Below the pieces are notes generated by a model. The model was not told the origin of the DNA. It did not search any database and worked only from the letters and a program-made list of their open reading frames with translations. Positions 33,640-42,294 of a DNA stretch of 64,000 nucleotides are shown in pieces. The translations under genes were made by a program, and so were the position numbers. How positions within the stretch are numbered: position 1 is the first letter of the stretch; the number at the start of each line of letters is the position of its first letter. Origin of the DNA: Solwaraspora sp. WMMD792 (GTDB lineage: Bacteria > Actinomycetota > Actinomycetes > Mycobacteriales > Micromonosporaceae); contig NZ_JARUBH010000009.1 in NCBI RefSeq assembly GCF_029626105.1, forward strand, positions 3,720,001-3,784,000, written 5' to 3'.

Positions 33640-36600
33640 TCAGAAGCGCCGATCAGCGGCGACCTGCCCGTTCGGCGGGTCGGCGCCGAATTCCCCCGCC
33701 GAGAGGATCTTGCCCATCTTCTGATACTCACGCCGGGTGGCGTGGAGCAGATGCGCCATGGTCACCTTGCCCTCGTCGGCGGCGGCGAGGAAGGCGCTGG
33801 CGAGGGCGATGTTTCGGATGTTTCCGCCGGGCAGATCGACCTGCCGGGCCAGCAGGTCCAGATCGACTGTCGGGTCCAGCGGCGCCTGCTCGGGCCAGAC
33901 CTGCGTCCAGATGCGGCGACGGTCCGCCACCTCGGGGACCGGGAAGTCGACGGTGGCGTGCAGCCGGCGGGTGAACGCGTCATCGAGGTTCTTGCGCAGG
34001 TTCGTCGCCAGGATGACCATGCCCTCGTGCTGCTCCATCCGCTGCAGCAGGTAGCTGACCTCCAGATTGGCGTACCGGTCGTGTGCGTCACGGACCTGGG
34101 AACGTTTCCCGAACATCGCGTCGGCCTCGTCGAAGAACAGCACCGCGTTGCTGGTGGCCGCCTCTTCGAAGATCCGGGACAGGTTCTTCTCCGTCTCGCC
34201 GATGTACTTGCTCACCACCGTCGACAGGTCGATCCGGTAGAGGTCCAGGCCGAGTTCGTGGGCCAGCACGTCGGCGGCCATCGTCTTGCCGGTGCCCGAC
34301 GGGCCGGCGAACAGCACCGCCAGGCCGCGCCCGTTGGCCAGCTTGCGCTCGAACCCCCAGGACTCGTAGACCAGGGCCCGGTAACGGGCCTGGTCGGCGA
34401 TCTCCCGCAACTGCTGCATCCGGTCGGCGGGCAGCACGATGTCCGACCAGCCGTAGTGCGGCGTGATCCGCTGCGCCAGGTCGGTCAGCTTACGGTTGGA
34501 CTGCAGGCGGCACGCCGCGTACAGGTCGTCCTGGGTGATCCCGGGCGCGTCGGGCGTCCGGGCGTACGCCAGGTTGCGGGCCGTCGCCGCGGCGTCGCGG
34601 ATCTGGCCACCGGTGAGTCGGAACTTGCCGGCGACGGCGGCCGGGTCCAGGTCACCCTGGTCCCCCCCGACCAGCGCGTCGTCCCAGATGCGCAGCCGCT
34701 CGGCGTAGCCGGGCGCGGGGAACTCCAGCCGGACGAAGGTCAGGCCCGCCGGCAGGTCGACCGGCTCCCAGGTGGTGCCACCGGCCAGGAACGACGGAGC
34801 AGGGTACGCCGCCAGGGCGGACATCAGCAGCGACAGCCGTGGCCGGGCCTGCTCGACCAGCAGGGAGTCGGCGTTCACCCAGCACATGACCGCGCCCTGC
34901 AGCCTGGCTTCCCGCTCGACCAGGCCAACCAGGGTCGCGAACTCCTCGGCCGGGCGGTCGGCCAGCAGATCGGCGGACACCACCAGCAGCGGCGCGCTCC
35001 AGTGACGGGCGCACGCCGCCGCGAGGCTGCGCCGGCCGACGCCGTACGGCCCCTGGCAGTAGACCAACAGGTCGTCGCCAGCGTGCTCCCGCAGCCGGGC
35101 CAGGGTCGCCGCGAACTCCGCCGGAAAGTGCAGGTCGTCGAGGGTCCCGGTCGGTGCGACGATCCGGGCGTACGGCTGAAGCTGCTCGGCGAGGTCGTCG
35201 TCTTCCAGCAGGAAGCCGACGACCCGTGGGTCCAACCGGAGGTTGTTACCCAGCAGTGAGTGCACCGGTGCGGTCGGGTCCTCTGTCGACGTGACGAGCC
35301 GATGGCGGAGCAACGGTGCCGACGGCGCGAACCGGGCTCGCGCGGCCATCCGTGACTGACGGTCGGCGCACAACATGGTGAGAACGAGATCGACCGTCGG
35401 CAGCCGGCGGGTCAGATCGTCGTGCAGGTAGCCGTACAGCCGCTCGTAGCTCCGGTCGATCTCGGGCGCGAGGCAGGCCACGATCACTTCGACGTCGAAC
35501 GGGGCGAGGTCGAACATTCCGGCCAGTGCCACCAGCCGCAGACCCACACCGTCCCGCAGGCTCTGTGCCACCCGCTCGCCGATCTCGTGGGACAACCTGT
35601 CCAGCTCGGCGGCGGTCCCCGGGTCGTCGTCGCCCGGCGGCGCCCAGTCGGGTACACCGTCCAGCAACGCGTCGGCTTCGGCCTCGGAAACATAGAAGGT
35701 GGAAAGCTCGCCGCCGGGCCGGGGTCGGGCCTTCCGGACCCGACTGACCTGCCTACCCAGCACCAGGTCGAGCCGGGCGAGTTCGGCCAGCAGGTGTTCC
35801 GTCGAGTTGGCGTACCCCGAACCGTCCATGGATCCCAGCACCTCGTCCCGGTTGTCCCCGACCGGTAGATCATCGCCGCCGGAAGGGGCCGGCACGATCG
35901 TTGATACGCCGACCGTCAGCACCGATCGGCCGTTCCCCGGTCGGATGTCCGCCGTCCGGTCCGCCCGGATCTGCTCGTAGAGGACCGTGGTGTCCACCGA
36001 CGGGCGCACCCCGAACTCCTGGTCCACCACCGACGTACACAGATCGTACTGGCGAAGCGCGGCGATCCGGTCACCGGCGGCGTAGTGCAGCCGCATCAGC
36101 TGGCGGTGGGTCCGCTCGCGCGCCGCGTCGTGGCGCAGCACGGTCTGACCGAGGTCCACGCCCCTGGCGTAGAGACCACGGGCCTCGCAGTAGCCCATGA
36201 GCTGTTCCTGCATCAACAGGTAGGTGTCGCGTAGCCGGTCCCGTTCGGCACCGCACCAGTCGTGGTACCAGGTGGCGAGAAGATCTCCACGGTAGAGCTT
36301 CAGCGCATGCTCCACCGCCTGCGCCTGGTCGTCGGAGAGCGCTTCGCCGGGCACGTCGCGGACCGCCGCGTAGCTCTGCTCGAACGCGTCCACATCCAAC
36401 CAGCAGGACGCATCCGGGTTGATCCGTACCCAGCCGGGGTCGATGACGACGAGGTCGCTCGCCGGCCGCCGGTCGTTCGGCTGGTCCTGCATGCTCGTGT
36501 TGAGCCGCCACAGTGCCTGGCGCAGGTACTTGCGGGCAACGCCGGGCTCGGCCCCCGGCCACAGCAGTTCCGAGATGGATTCGCGGGCGTGGGTCCGGTC

Positions 36601-36708
36601 CCGGTGGACGAGCAGGTAGCCGAACAGCTCGAGGGCCTTGCCGGGCGGAGCGTTCAGTGGCTGGCCACGTCGGAGGATCGAGACGTCATCGAAGAGTCTC
36701 ACCTGCAC
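33640..36708 (-). CDS. eCIS AAA+ ATPase (Afp15-like) fused to an N-terminal SARP-type winged-helix + BTAD module
   Basis: 1022 aa from the GTG at 36708 (VQVRLFDDVSILRRG; AAGGAGA upstream). Residues 1-95 look like an OmpR-type winged helix (GKALELFGYLLVHRDRTHAR, ESISELLWPGAEPGVARKYL). Residues 100-245 are a bacterial transcriptional activator domain (HALKLYRGDLLATWYHDWCG, LRQYDLCTSVVDQEFGVRPS). From about 300 the usual eCIS ATPase follows: a winged-helix region, a first AAA module with degenerate Walker A (QGPYGVGRRS, near 554), and an active second AAA module with AGPSGTGKT (near 800), Walker B VLFFDEADAMFG (near 860) and a sensor at ATNLRKNLDDAF. The fusion suggests the assembly ATPase also acts in regulation or sensing. 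Confidence 0.88.
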   Translation of the reverse strand: MQVRLFDDVSILRRGQPLNAPPGKALELFGYLLVHRDRTHARESISELLWPGAEPGVARKYLRQALWRLNTSMQDQPNDRRPASDLVVIDPGWVRINPDASCWLDVDAFEQSYAAVRDVPGEALSDDQAQAVEHALKLYRGDLLATWYHDWCGAERDRLRDTYLLMQEQLMGYCEARGLYARGVDLGQTVLRHDAARERTHRQLMRLHYAAGDRIAALRQYDLCTSVVDQEFGVRPSVDTTVLYEQIRADRTADIRPGNGRSVLTVGVSTIVPAPSGGDDLPVGDNRDEVLGSMDGSGYANSTEHLLAELARLDLVLGRQVSRVRKARPRPGGELSTFYVSEAEADALLDGVPDWAPPGDDDPGTAAELDRLSHEIGERVAQSLRDGVGLRLVALAGMFDLAPFDVEVIVACLAPEIDRSYERLYGYLHDDLTRRLPTVDLVLTMLCADRQSRMAARARFAPSAPLLRHRLVTSTEDPTAPVHSLLGNNLRLDPRVVGFLLEDDDLAEQLQPYARIVAPTGTLDDLHFPAEFAATLARLREHAGDDLLVYCQGPYGVGRRSLAAACARHWSAPLLVVSADLLADRPAEEFATLVGLVEREARLQGAVMCWVNADSLLVEQARPRLSLLMSALAAYPAPSFLAGGTTWEPVDLPAGLTFVRLEFPAPGYAERLRIWDDALVGGDQGDLDPAAVAGKFRLTGGQIRDAAATARNLAYARTPDAPGITQDDLYAACRLQSNRKLTDLAQRITPHYGWSDIVLPADRMQQLREIADQARYRALVYESWGFERKLANGRGLAVLFAGPSGTGKTMAADVLAHELGLDLYRIDLSTVVSKYIGETEKNLSRIFEEAATSNAVLFFDEADAMFGKRSQVRDAHDRYANLEVSYLLQRMEQHEGMVILATNLRKNLDDAFTRRLHATVDFPVPEVADRRRIWTQVWPEQAPLDPTVDLDLLARQVDLPGGNIRNIALASAFLAAADEGKVTMAHLLHATRREYQKMGKILSAGEFGADPPNGQVAADRRF

Positions 36709-37045
36709 GACGCGTCTCCTTCGTACCGCAACGGCCCGCCCGGCCGGCCACCGCCGGCACGGATGCGGGCGCCGCTCGCCGCCTCGTCGCCGCACGTCGT
36801 CCCCGGCTCCGGTGCCAATCGGACATACGGGCGCCACGCTACTCCACGGTGGTTCGACTGGTCACCGTGACTGTCGTCGACCGGCCACCGTCACCCGCGA
36901 CAACGGGCGCCCCGCCACCCGCGTGGCCCGCAGATGAGACAGAACAGGTTCGGTCCGGCATGGCGACATCTGCCGACGTACATCGATGCCATATGCCATG
37001 CGGCTCCCTGCCGTCCCCTGCCCAACCAACCTCCGGAGGGCAACG
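36709..37045. other. Gene-free upstream region of the eCIS ATPase
   Basis: About 340 bp between the ATPase start and the CBM2 remnant. No coding sequence is supported on either strand. It should hold the promoter for the ATPase gene and any promoter of the former CBM2 gene; I see no clear -35/-10 pair. Confidence 0.4.
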
Positions 37046-37410
37046 ATGGTGCTGGCGCAGGCTGCTCGCGCTCTCAGCCGCAGCGGCAGCCACCGGCACC
37101 ACGGTGCTCGCCTGGTACGCGTTCGACGGAGGTCACACGCCGACGACGCCACCGGCCAGCCAGACACCTCCGCCGAAGGCCGGTGCCTGCACCGCCAGCT
37201 ACCGGATCATCAGCCAGTGGACCGGCGGTTTCCAGGGCGAGGTGACCGTACGCAACGGCACCTCGACCCGCGACCACGGGATGGACGGTGACCGCCCGCA
37301 ACGCGAGCTGGAACGGCAACCTACCCGGCAGCGGCAGCACCACGTTCGACTTCCTCGCCTCCTGGAACGACACCAAACCGGCACCCACGTCGAGCTGCAC
37401 ACTCGGCTGA
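37046..37410 (+). pseudogene. Broken CBM2 (carbohydrate-binding module 2) secreted protein gene
   Basis: A good ribosome site (GGAGGG) precedes an ATG at 37046, but the export-signal-like segment WRRLLALSAAAAATGTTVLA is in the next frame. That frame continues into ACTASYRIISQWTGGFQGEV then TVRNGTS, an exact CBM2 start. After one more frame change it reads TGWTVTARNASWNGNLPGSG and FDFLASWNDTKPAPTSSCTL to a TGA at 37408. The two CBM2 cysteines are at either end. About 25 residues between GWTVT and TARNASW are missing, with ACGGTGACC as a likely microhomology. Two frameshifts plus a deletion make it non-functional. Confidence 0.82.
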
Positions 37411-37498
37411 CCGCCCGGGTGCCCGACACTGGAAACGCGTACCCCGCCGGCGCGGTTATGGCTCACGGGCTATTTCCGGCAAAAGCAGGGTATGCCTC

Positions 37499-37900
37499 TC
37501 ACTGGGCGGCGAGCTCCGCCGTAAGACGGCGCGCGATCGCCCTCTTACGCCGGTTCACCACACCGGCAAAGTTGACCAGGAAACCAAGATAGACAATGGT
37601 ATCGGATGCCCACATGTCGACCTGAGAACCACCATCCGAGCGACGTCCGACGGTGATTGACATGGTGATTCCACCACGGAATCCCCGCCGACGCATGTTG
37701 ATCGTTCCCGGCCCGCTGGCTGCCGTCCACAGCACGGCACGCGGGCCGGCGAACGACTCTCGGACGATGCGAGCGACCTCCGCTGGATCGTAGGTCGTCT
37801 CTATTGTCGTCGTCTCGACCGCATTCCGCGTCTCGATGAGCTGCCAGACAAGTACGGCGATCGGGCCGACAACCAGCATGATACACAGAAGACTTTCCAC
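37499..37900 (-). CDS. Unknown single-TM protein
   Basis: 133 aa from the GTG at 37900, with AAGGAG six bases upstream; a longer frame to 37996 exists but lacks such a site. Residues 2-22 form a TM helix (ESLLCIMLVVGPIAVLVWQL). The rest is a small soluble domain with YDPAEVARIVRESFAGPRAV and a basic C-terminus. Base composition is somewhat less GC-rich than neighbours. No family recognised. Same strand and close behind the next gene, so possibly one transcript. Confidence 0.65.
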   Translation of the reverse strand: MESLLCIMLVVGPIAVLVWQLIETRNAVETTTIETTYDPAEVARIVRESFAGPRAVLWTAASGPGTINMRRRGFRGGITMSITVGRRSDGGSQVDMWASDTIVYLGFLVNFAGVVNRRKRAIARRLTAELAAQ

Positions 37901-37967
37901 AGCGTTCTCCTTCTTCAGCGCGCGCACGGATCGATCCAGCGGAGCATTTACGAAAGACGCAGCAGAT

Positions 37968-38369
37968 TCAGCCGCGCCCCTCCCTGATCTGCGCAATTCG
38001 TTCCATCTCGAAACCCGTCAGCATGGCGGACGACAGCCCGCGCGACCGCTTGAATTCGATGCCTGCGTCGATCAATGGCAACGCGAGGGGGATGCGAAGT
38101 GCGTCACTCCCGTACATTTCCCAGACGAGGCGGGCGGCGCCGAAGGTCGCGAATCCACCGCGATCGTCCGCCACGACGGCCTGAAGTCCGGCGAGGAAGC
38201 CTTCCCGGTCGCCGGTCGCGTGACCGTAGAGTCCCCCGACGCGGCGCCACAGGTCCCCGCCGTCGATGCCGCTGTGCTGAGCGTCGAGCGAGTAGCGGCC
38301 GAACAGCCCCAACCACCGCAACATGTCGTCGGGGAACGGCGACCGACGCTTCCTACCGAACAGTCCCAT
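37968..38369 (-). CDS. Unknown cytoplasmic protein
   Basis: 133 aa from the ATG at 38369: MGLFGRKRRSPFPDDMLRWL, then a helical alanine/leucine-rich body. No motif recognised; no TM. A 24-bp near-palindrome lies right before the start and may be the operator for this and the following gene. Confidence 0.65.
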   Translation of the reverse strand: MGLFGRKRRSPFPDDMLRWLGLFGRYSLDAQHSGIDGGDLWRRVGGLYGHATGDREGFLAGLQAVVADDRGGFATFGAARLVWEMYGSDALRIPLALPLIDAGIEFKRSRGLSSAMLTGFEMERIAQIREGRG

Positions 38370-38377
38370 GTCCCGTC

Positions 38378-38401
38378 TCTGACGGACCTAGGTCTGTCAG
38401 A
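38378..38401. promoter_or_regulatory. 24-bp near-perfect palindrome before the 38369 gene
   Basis: Arms TCTGACGGACCT and AGGTCTGTCAGA pair at 11 of 12 positions around a central CTAG. It sits 9-32 bp upstream of the start at 38369, overlapping the place of the ribosome site or transcription start. Good candidate repressor operator; the regulator is not in view. Confidence 0.5.
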
Positions 38402-38519
38402 AGGCAACCGGGAACTGCGGAGGAGGGACCCCCGTGTCATCCAGCAGGACAGCAGGCGGACGGTGTCCGCGATGAGCCGATGGCCGGCATCTCCAAGAGC
38501 CGTGGACACACCGAGGAGA

Positions 38520-38553
38520 CAGGAGCTGCCCGCTCGGGACCGGGCAGCTCCTG
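38520..38553 (-). terminator. Terminator hairpin after tRNA-Val
   Basis: 13-bp perfect stem (CAGGAGCTGCCCG and its complement) with an 8-nt loop, 11 bp past the tRNA 3' end on the minus strand, followed by TCTCCT. Fits intrinsic termination of the tRNA transcript. Confidence 0.7.
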
Positions 38554-38564
38554 ATGGAAATCGG

Positions 38565-38636
38565 TGGGCGCGGCAGGTTTCGAACCTGCGACCCCTCGCT
38601 TGTAAGGCGAGTGCTCTCCCACTGAGCTACGCGCCC
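38565..38636 (-). tRNA. tRNA-Val (anticodon UAC)
   Basis: 72 nt on the minus strand. Acceptor GGGCGCG pairs with CGCGCCC, D-arm GCTC/GAGC, anticodon stem CTCGC/GCGAG with loop CTTACAA (anticodon TAC, reading GUA), T-arm GCAGG/CCTGC with loop TTCGAAA, and discriminator A. CCA is not encoded (CCG follows). All cloverleaf arms pair perfectly. Confidence 0.97.
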
Positions 38637-38793
38637 GGGCATCACAAGAATCGCCGGCCCGGCGGCGGCCAGTTTACCCTGCCGTCTCCGGCGCGGCGCG
38701 ACCGAGTTCCCGGCGGTCGGCGACCGTACGGCCGGCAAGCGGACCGCCCCGGCCCGCGGGGCCCGCTGGACGGTAGCGGGTCCCGCAGGGTCG

Positions 38794-38853
38794 GACGCTG
38801 GTCAATCGGCCCGGAGGCTGGTCAGTTGTCCGTGACGCTGGTCAATCGGCCAG
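38794..38853. repeat. 20-nt-period tandem repeat spanning the AhpE stop codon
   Basis: GACGCTGGTCAATCGGCC at 38794 and 38834, with a diverged copy GAGGCTGGTCAGTTGTCC at 38814: an exact 20-nt period. The last copy contains the stop of the peroxiredoxin gene (38842-38844). Same behaviour as the repeat at 2641. Confidence 0.85.
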
Positions 38854-39306
38854 GTCGGCCAGCGCCTTGCGCCACACGGCCTGGTCGCGGGCCTGGCCCG
38901 GCCCGTTCATTTCGGCGAAGCGGACCACGCCGGCCTTGTCGATCACGAACGTGCCCCGGTTGGCGATCCCGGCGGCGTCGTTGAACACCCCGTACGCCTG
39001 GGCGACCGCGCCGTGCGGCCAGAAGTCGGCGAGCAGCGGGAACTGGAAACCTTCCTGCTCCGCCCAGATCTTGTGGGTGTAGACGGAGTCCACGCTGACG
39101 GTGAGCGTCTGCACGTCGTCGTTGACGTAGGCGTCGATGTTGTCCCGGACCTCCTGCAGCTCGCCCTGGCAGGTGCCGGTGAACGCGAGCGGGTAGAAGA
39201 TCAGCAGGACCGCCTGCCGACCCCGGAAGTCGGCCAGCCGCACCTCCTGGTTGTTCTGGTTCTTGAGGGTGAACTCCGGTGCCGGCGTGCCGACCTCGAC
39301 GGGCAT
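38842..39306 (-). CDS. ahpE: AhpE-type one-cysteine peroxiredoxin
   Basis: 154 aa from the ATG at 39306, five bases after AAGGAG; an in-frame GTG at 39324 would give 160 aa. Catalytic loop FYPLAFTGTCQGELQEVRDN with the peroxidatic Cys at about residue 45, and FVIDKAGVVRFAEM near the end. Size equals mycobacterial AhpE (about 153 aa). It reduces peroxides in the cytosol. Directly downstream of the DUF3052 gene, a pairing seen in other actinobacteria. Confidence 0.9.
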   Translation of the reverse strand: MPVEVGTPAPEFTLKNQNNQEVRLADFRGRQAVLLIFYPLAFTGTCQGELQEVRDNIDAYVNDDVQTLTVSVDSVYTHKIWAEQEGFQFPLLADFWPHGAVAQAYGVFNDAAGIANRGTFVIDKAGVVRFAEMNGPGQARDQAVWRKALADLAD

Positions 39307-39320
39307 GTGCGCTCCTTCAC

Positions 39321-39758
39321 TCACTTCTTGGCCTTGGCCCCACGGCGCAGTACCAGCCGGGCGGCACTCCAGTCCTTGCCGGCGTTGACCATGGAAGTCT
39401 GTTGCAGTCCGGCGCTGGGCGCGGACTCGCTGATGTCACTCGGCTCGACGTGGCCGTCACGCCCGGCCTTGGGCGTCAGCAGCCACACCACCCCGTTGTC
39501 GGCCAGCGGGCCGAGCGAGTCGACGAGCAACTCGAACAGGTCTCCGTCACCGTCGCGGTACCACAGCAGCACCGCGTCGACGACCTCGTCGGTGTCCTCG
39601 TCGACCAACTCGCCGCAGCGGTCGGTCAGGGCGTCGCGGAGATCCTGGTCGACGTCGTCGTCGTAACCCATCTCCATGACCACCATGCCCGGCTCGATGC
39701 CGAACCGGTCCGCCAGGCTCCGTACGCCGTCGGCGGCCTGACCAGCGGTCGCGCTCAC
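39321..39758 (-). CDS. DUF3052 family protein
   Basis: 145 aa from the GTG at 39758 with a GGAGG site upstream. Core segments RFGIEPGMVVMEMGYDDDVD, ALTDRCGELVDEDTDEVVDA and DNGVVWLLTPKAGRDGHVEP match DUF3052. Highly acidic; role unknown. The 109-bp gap upstream carries CACAACTGTG, a short palindrome that could be a promoter element. Confidence 0.9.
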   Translation of the reverse strand: MSATAGQAADGVRSLADRFGIEPGMVVMEMGYDDDVDQDLRDALTDRCGELVDEDTDEVVDAVLLWYRDGDGDLFELLVDSLGPLADNGVVWLLTPKAGRDGHVEPSDISESAPSAGLQQTSMVNAGKDWSAARLVLRRGAKAKK

Positions 39759-39867
39759 TGTTACTTGCCTCCTCGTCTTGAGCTGCCGGTATCCGTCGGA
39801 CACCGATAGCGGGTAGTTCACACAGTTGTGCCGCCCGGCGCAAGTGGCGCACCGAGTTCACCGGAAT

Positions 39868-42294
39868 TTACCGTGCCAGCAGCGCTCGGGCACCCTGGGT
39901 GATGGCATCTTCGCCGACCAGCACCTGGTTGGCGACCGGGCCGAGGGGGACGTAGGTGTCCAATGCCGCGATCCGGGCAGCAGCTCCGACGTACCCGGCT
40001 TCGACCAGCGCTGCCAGCACCCCCTCACCGACCCCGCCGGAGCGGCGGGTCTCGTCGACCACCAGCACCCGACCGGTCGCCGTCGCCTCGCGGATGATGT
40101 CGGCCACCGGCAGCGGTGCGAGCCAGCGCAGGTCGACGACCCGACAGCCGGCCCCTTCGGCGGCCAGCCGGGCCGCGACCCGCAACGACATCCGTACGCC
40201 GTTGCCGAACGTGATCACCGTCAGGTCCTCGCCGCTGCCGACGGAGTAGCTGCGGGCCCGGCCGACCGGGATGTGCCGGGCGCCCCACTCCCCTGGCGGG
40301 GTGTACGGCGCCAGCCACAGTCCGTCGTCCGGACTGTGCAGGTCACGGGTGTCGTAGAGGGCGACGGGCTCCAGGAAGACGCACACACTGCCGTCGACCG
40401 CCGCGCTGGCCAGGCAGGACCGCAGCAGCCCGGCGGCGTCGTCGGCCCGGGCCGGCACGGCCAGGACCAGGCCGGGTACGTCCCGCAGCACCGCCAGCGA
40501 GTTGTCGTTGTAGAGATGTCCGCCGAGGCTCTCCTGGTAGGCCAGACCGGACACCCGCAGCACCATCGGGTTGCGGTAGCCGCCCCGGGAGAGGAACTGC
40601 AGCGCGGCGGCCTCGCCGCGCAGCTGGTCCTCGGCGCTGTGCAGGTGGCTCAGGTACTGGATCTCCGGTACCGGCAGCTGACCGGCCAGTCCGGCGCCGA
40701 GTCCGATGCCGAGGACTGTGGTGCCGTCGCCGGTGGTGTCGAAGACGCGGTGGTCGCCGAACCGGTCCTGCAGCCCGGCGGTGACGCCGTGCACCCCGCC
40801 TTTGGCGGCAACGTCGGCACCGAACACGGTCATTGCCGGGTACGCCAGCAGACCGTCGGCGAGCGCCGCAGTGATCGTCTGGGCCAGGGTCATCGGCCCG
40901 CGTTCCTCGGGCAGCCGGGTGCCGAGGGTGGTGGCGCGGGTGGTGGCGGCCGCTCCGGCCGCGCGGGCGCCGGTGTCGGCGACCACCCGGGCGACCCGGA
41001 TCGGCCGGCGCGGGGCGATGGTGGCCACGACCTGCCCGGCGGTTTCGAGCTTGGCCTCCCCGATGACCTCCTCGGCGACCTTGCGCACCTGCCAGCCGAC
41101 TTCGTCGTACCGGGAAATGATCTCGTCGGGGCTGGCCAGGCCGGCGGCGACCAGCAGCCGCGCGGTGCCGACCAGTGGGTCGCGGGCGACGTCGCGGTCG
41201 ATCTCCTCAGCCGACCGGTACGCCGATTCGACGTCGGCGCCGCTGTGCCCCATCAGCCGGACGGTGGACAGGTGCAGCACCGCCGGCCGGCGGTGCTCGC
41301 GGACCCAGGCGGCAGCCTCAGCGGCGACGTCGTAGGTGGCCGCCAGGTCGCACCCGTCGGCGGCGAAGTACCGCAGCCCTGGTCGGGAGCGCAGCGTCTC
41401 GGCGACCCAGCCATCCGGCGACCGTACGCTGCCACCCAGGCCGTTGTCCTCGCAGACGAACAGCACCGGCGTGGACAGCCCTGCGTGATCGGCCCAGCCG
41501 GCGGTGTTGAAGGCCGCCGCAGCAGCGGCATGGTTGACCGCCGCGTCGCCGAAGCTGCAGACCACGATGGCGTCGTCCGGCCAGGGCAGCCGGGGTTCCA
41601 GGTACGCCCGGCCGACTGCGGCGGACCGGGTCAGCCCTGGTTGACGTTGCCGGACGGTCGGCACCATCCGGCGCATCCGGTCGATGCCGAGCGCGGTCCC
41701 GACCGCCCGGGGCAGGTGCCCGCCGACGGTGCCGGAGGTGGGCACGATGTTGATCGCGGTGTTGCCGAACACCTTGCCCCGGCCGCCGGTGGTCGGGTCG
41801 GAGGCGGAGGCGACGGCGCCGCGCAACACGTCCCAGGCGGCGTCGGTGACCGGGTCGGTTCCGGCTTCGCCAGCGTCGGTGCCGGCCGCGGGGTCGGCCA
41901 CGCCGGGGCGGAGGCCCGACTCGACGCCGGGCTCGTGGCCGGCGGCGAGGCCGGCCTGGGCGAGCCGGGCGCAGTAGAAGCCACCGGACCGGTAGTGCAG
42001 TAGCGCCGGGTCGGTCACCCGGACGGCGGCCGCCAGCGCCGCGTTGCCCTCGTGGCCGGACGAGCCGAGCGTGTAGAAACCTTCTCCGAAGCTGCGCAGC
42101 CAGCGTTTGGCCAGGTCGAGATGGCGGCTGGTGAGTTGGGCGTCGAACAGCGCCAGCGCGGACTGCCCGGTGAGCAGGGTGCCGTCGCGTACCGGCTGTT
42201 CGGGTGCCCGTCGGTCCGGCGCGGTGTCCATCGCGGCGACCGCGGTGCGGAACCGTTCGTCGAGGTCCTGCGGGGTGGTCACGTCGGACAGCAT
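39868..42294 (-). CDS. 2-oxoacid dehydrogenase E1, alpha and beta subunits fused
   Basis: 808 aa from the ATG at 42294 (no strong ribosome site; a GTG at 42282 or upstream starts are possible). Residues 50-390 are the E1-alpha part: SSGHEGNAALAAAVRVTDPALLHYRSGGFY, and the cofactor region CSFGDAAVNHAAAAAAFNTA. From about 475 the beta part begins (MTLAQTITAALADGLLAYPA) with the pyrimidine-binding segment and the C-terminal transketolase fold (RVLVVDETRRSGGVGEG). It decarboxylates a 2-oxoacid, probably branched-chain or acetoin-like, using thiamine diphosphate. No E2 or E3 gene is nearby. Confidence 0.88.
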   Translation of the reverse strand: MLSDVTTPQDLDERFRTAVAAMDTAPDRRAPEQPVRDGTLLTGQSALALFDAQLTSRHLDLAKRWLRSFGEGFYTLGSSGHEGNAALAAAVRVTDPALLHYRSGGFYCARLAQAGLAAGHEPGVESGLRPGVADPAAGTDAGEAGTDPVTDAAWDVLRGAVASASDPTTGGRGKVFGNTAINIVPTSGTVGGHLPRAVGTALGIDRMRRMVPTVRQRQPGLTRSAAVGRAYLEPRLPWPDDAIVVCSFGDAAVNHAAAAAAFNTAGWADHAGLSTPVLFVCEDNGLGGSVRSPDGWVAETLRSRPGLRYFAADGCDLAATYDVAAEAAAWVREHRRPAVLHLSTVRLMGHSGADVESAYRSAEEIDRDVARDPLVGTARLLVAAGLASPDEIISRYDEVGWQVRKVAEEVIGEAKLETAGQVVATIAPRRPIRVARVVADTGARAAGAAATTRATTLGTRLPEERGPMTLAQTITAALADGLLAYPAMTVFGADVAAKGGVHGVTAGLQDRFGDHRVFDTTGDGTTVLGIGLGAGLAGQLPVPEIQYLSHLHSAEDQLRGEAAALQFLSRGGYRNPMVLRVSGLAYQESLGGHLYNDNSLAVLRDVPGLVLAVPARADDAAGLLRSCLASAAVDGSVCVFLEPVALYDTRDLHSPDDGLWLAPYTPPGEWGARHIPVGRARSYSVGSGEDLTVITFGNGVRMSLRVAARLAAEGAGCRVVDLRWLAPLPVADIIREATATGRVLVVDETRRSGGVGEGVLAALVEAGYVGAAARIAALDTYVPLGPVANQVLVGEDAITQGARALLAR

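Noticed and set aside
16926-36708. Prophage or T6SS instead of eCIS
   Set aside because: No integrase, capsid, portal, terminase or lysis genes, and no TssJLM membrane complex. The DUF4255 cap, AAA+ ATPase, LysM adaptor and doubled sheath/tube genes define an eCIS.
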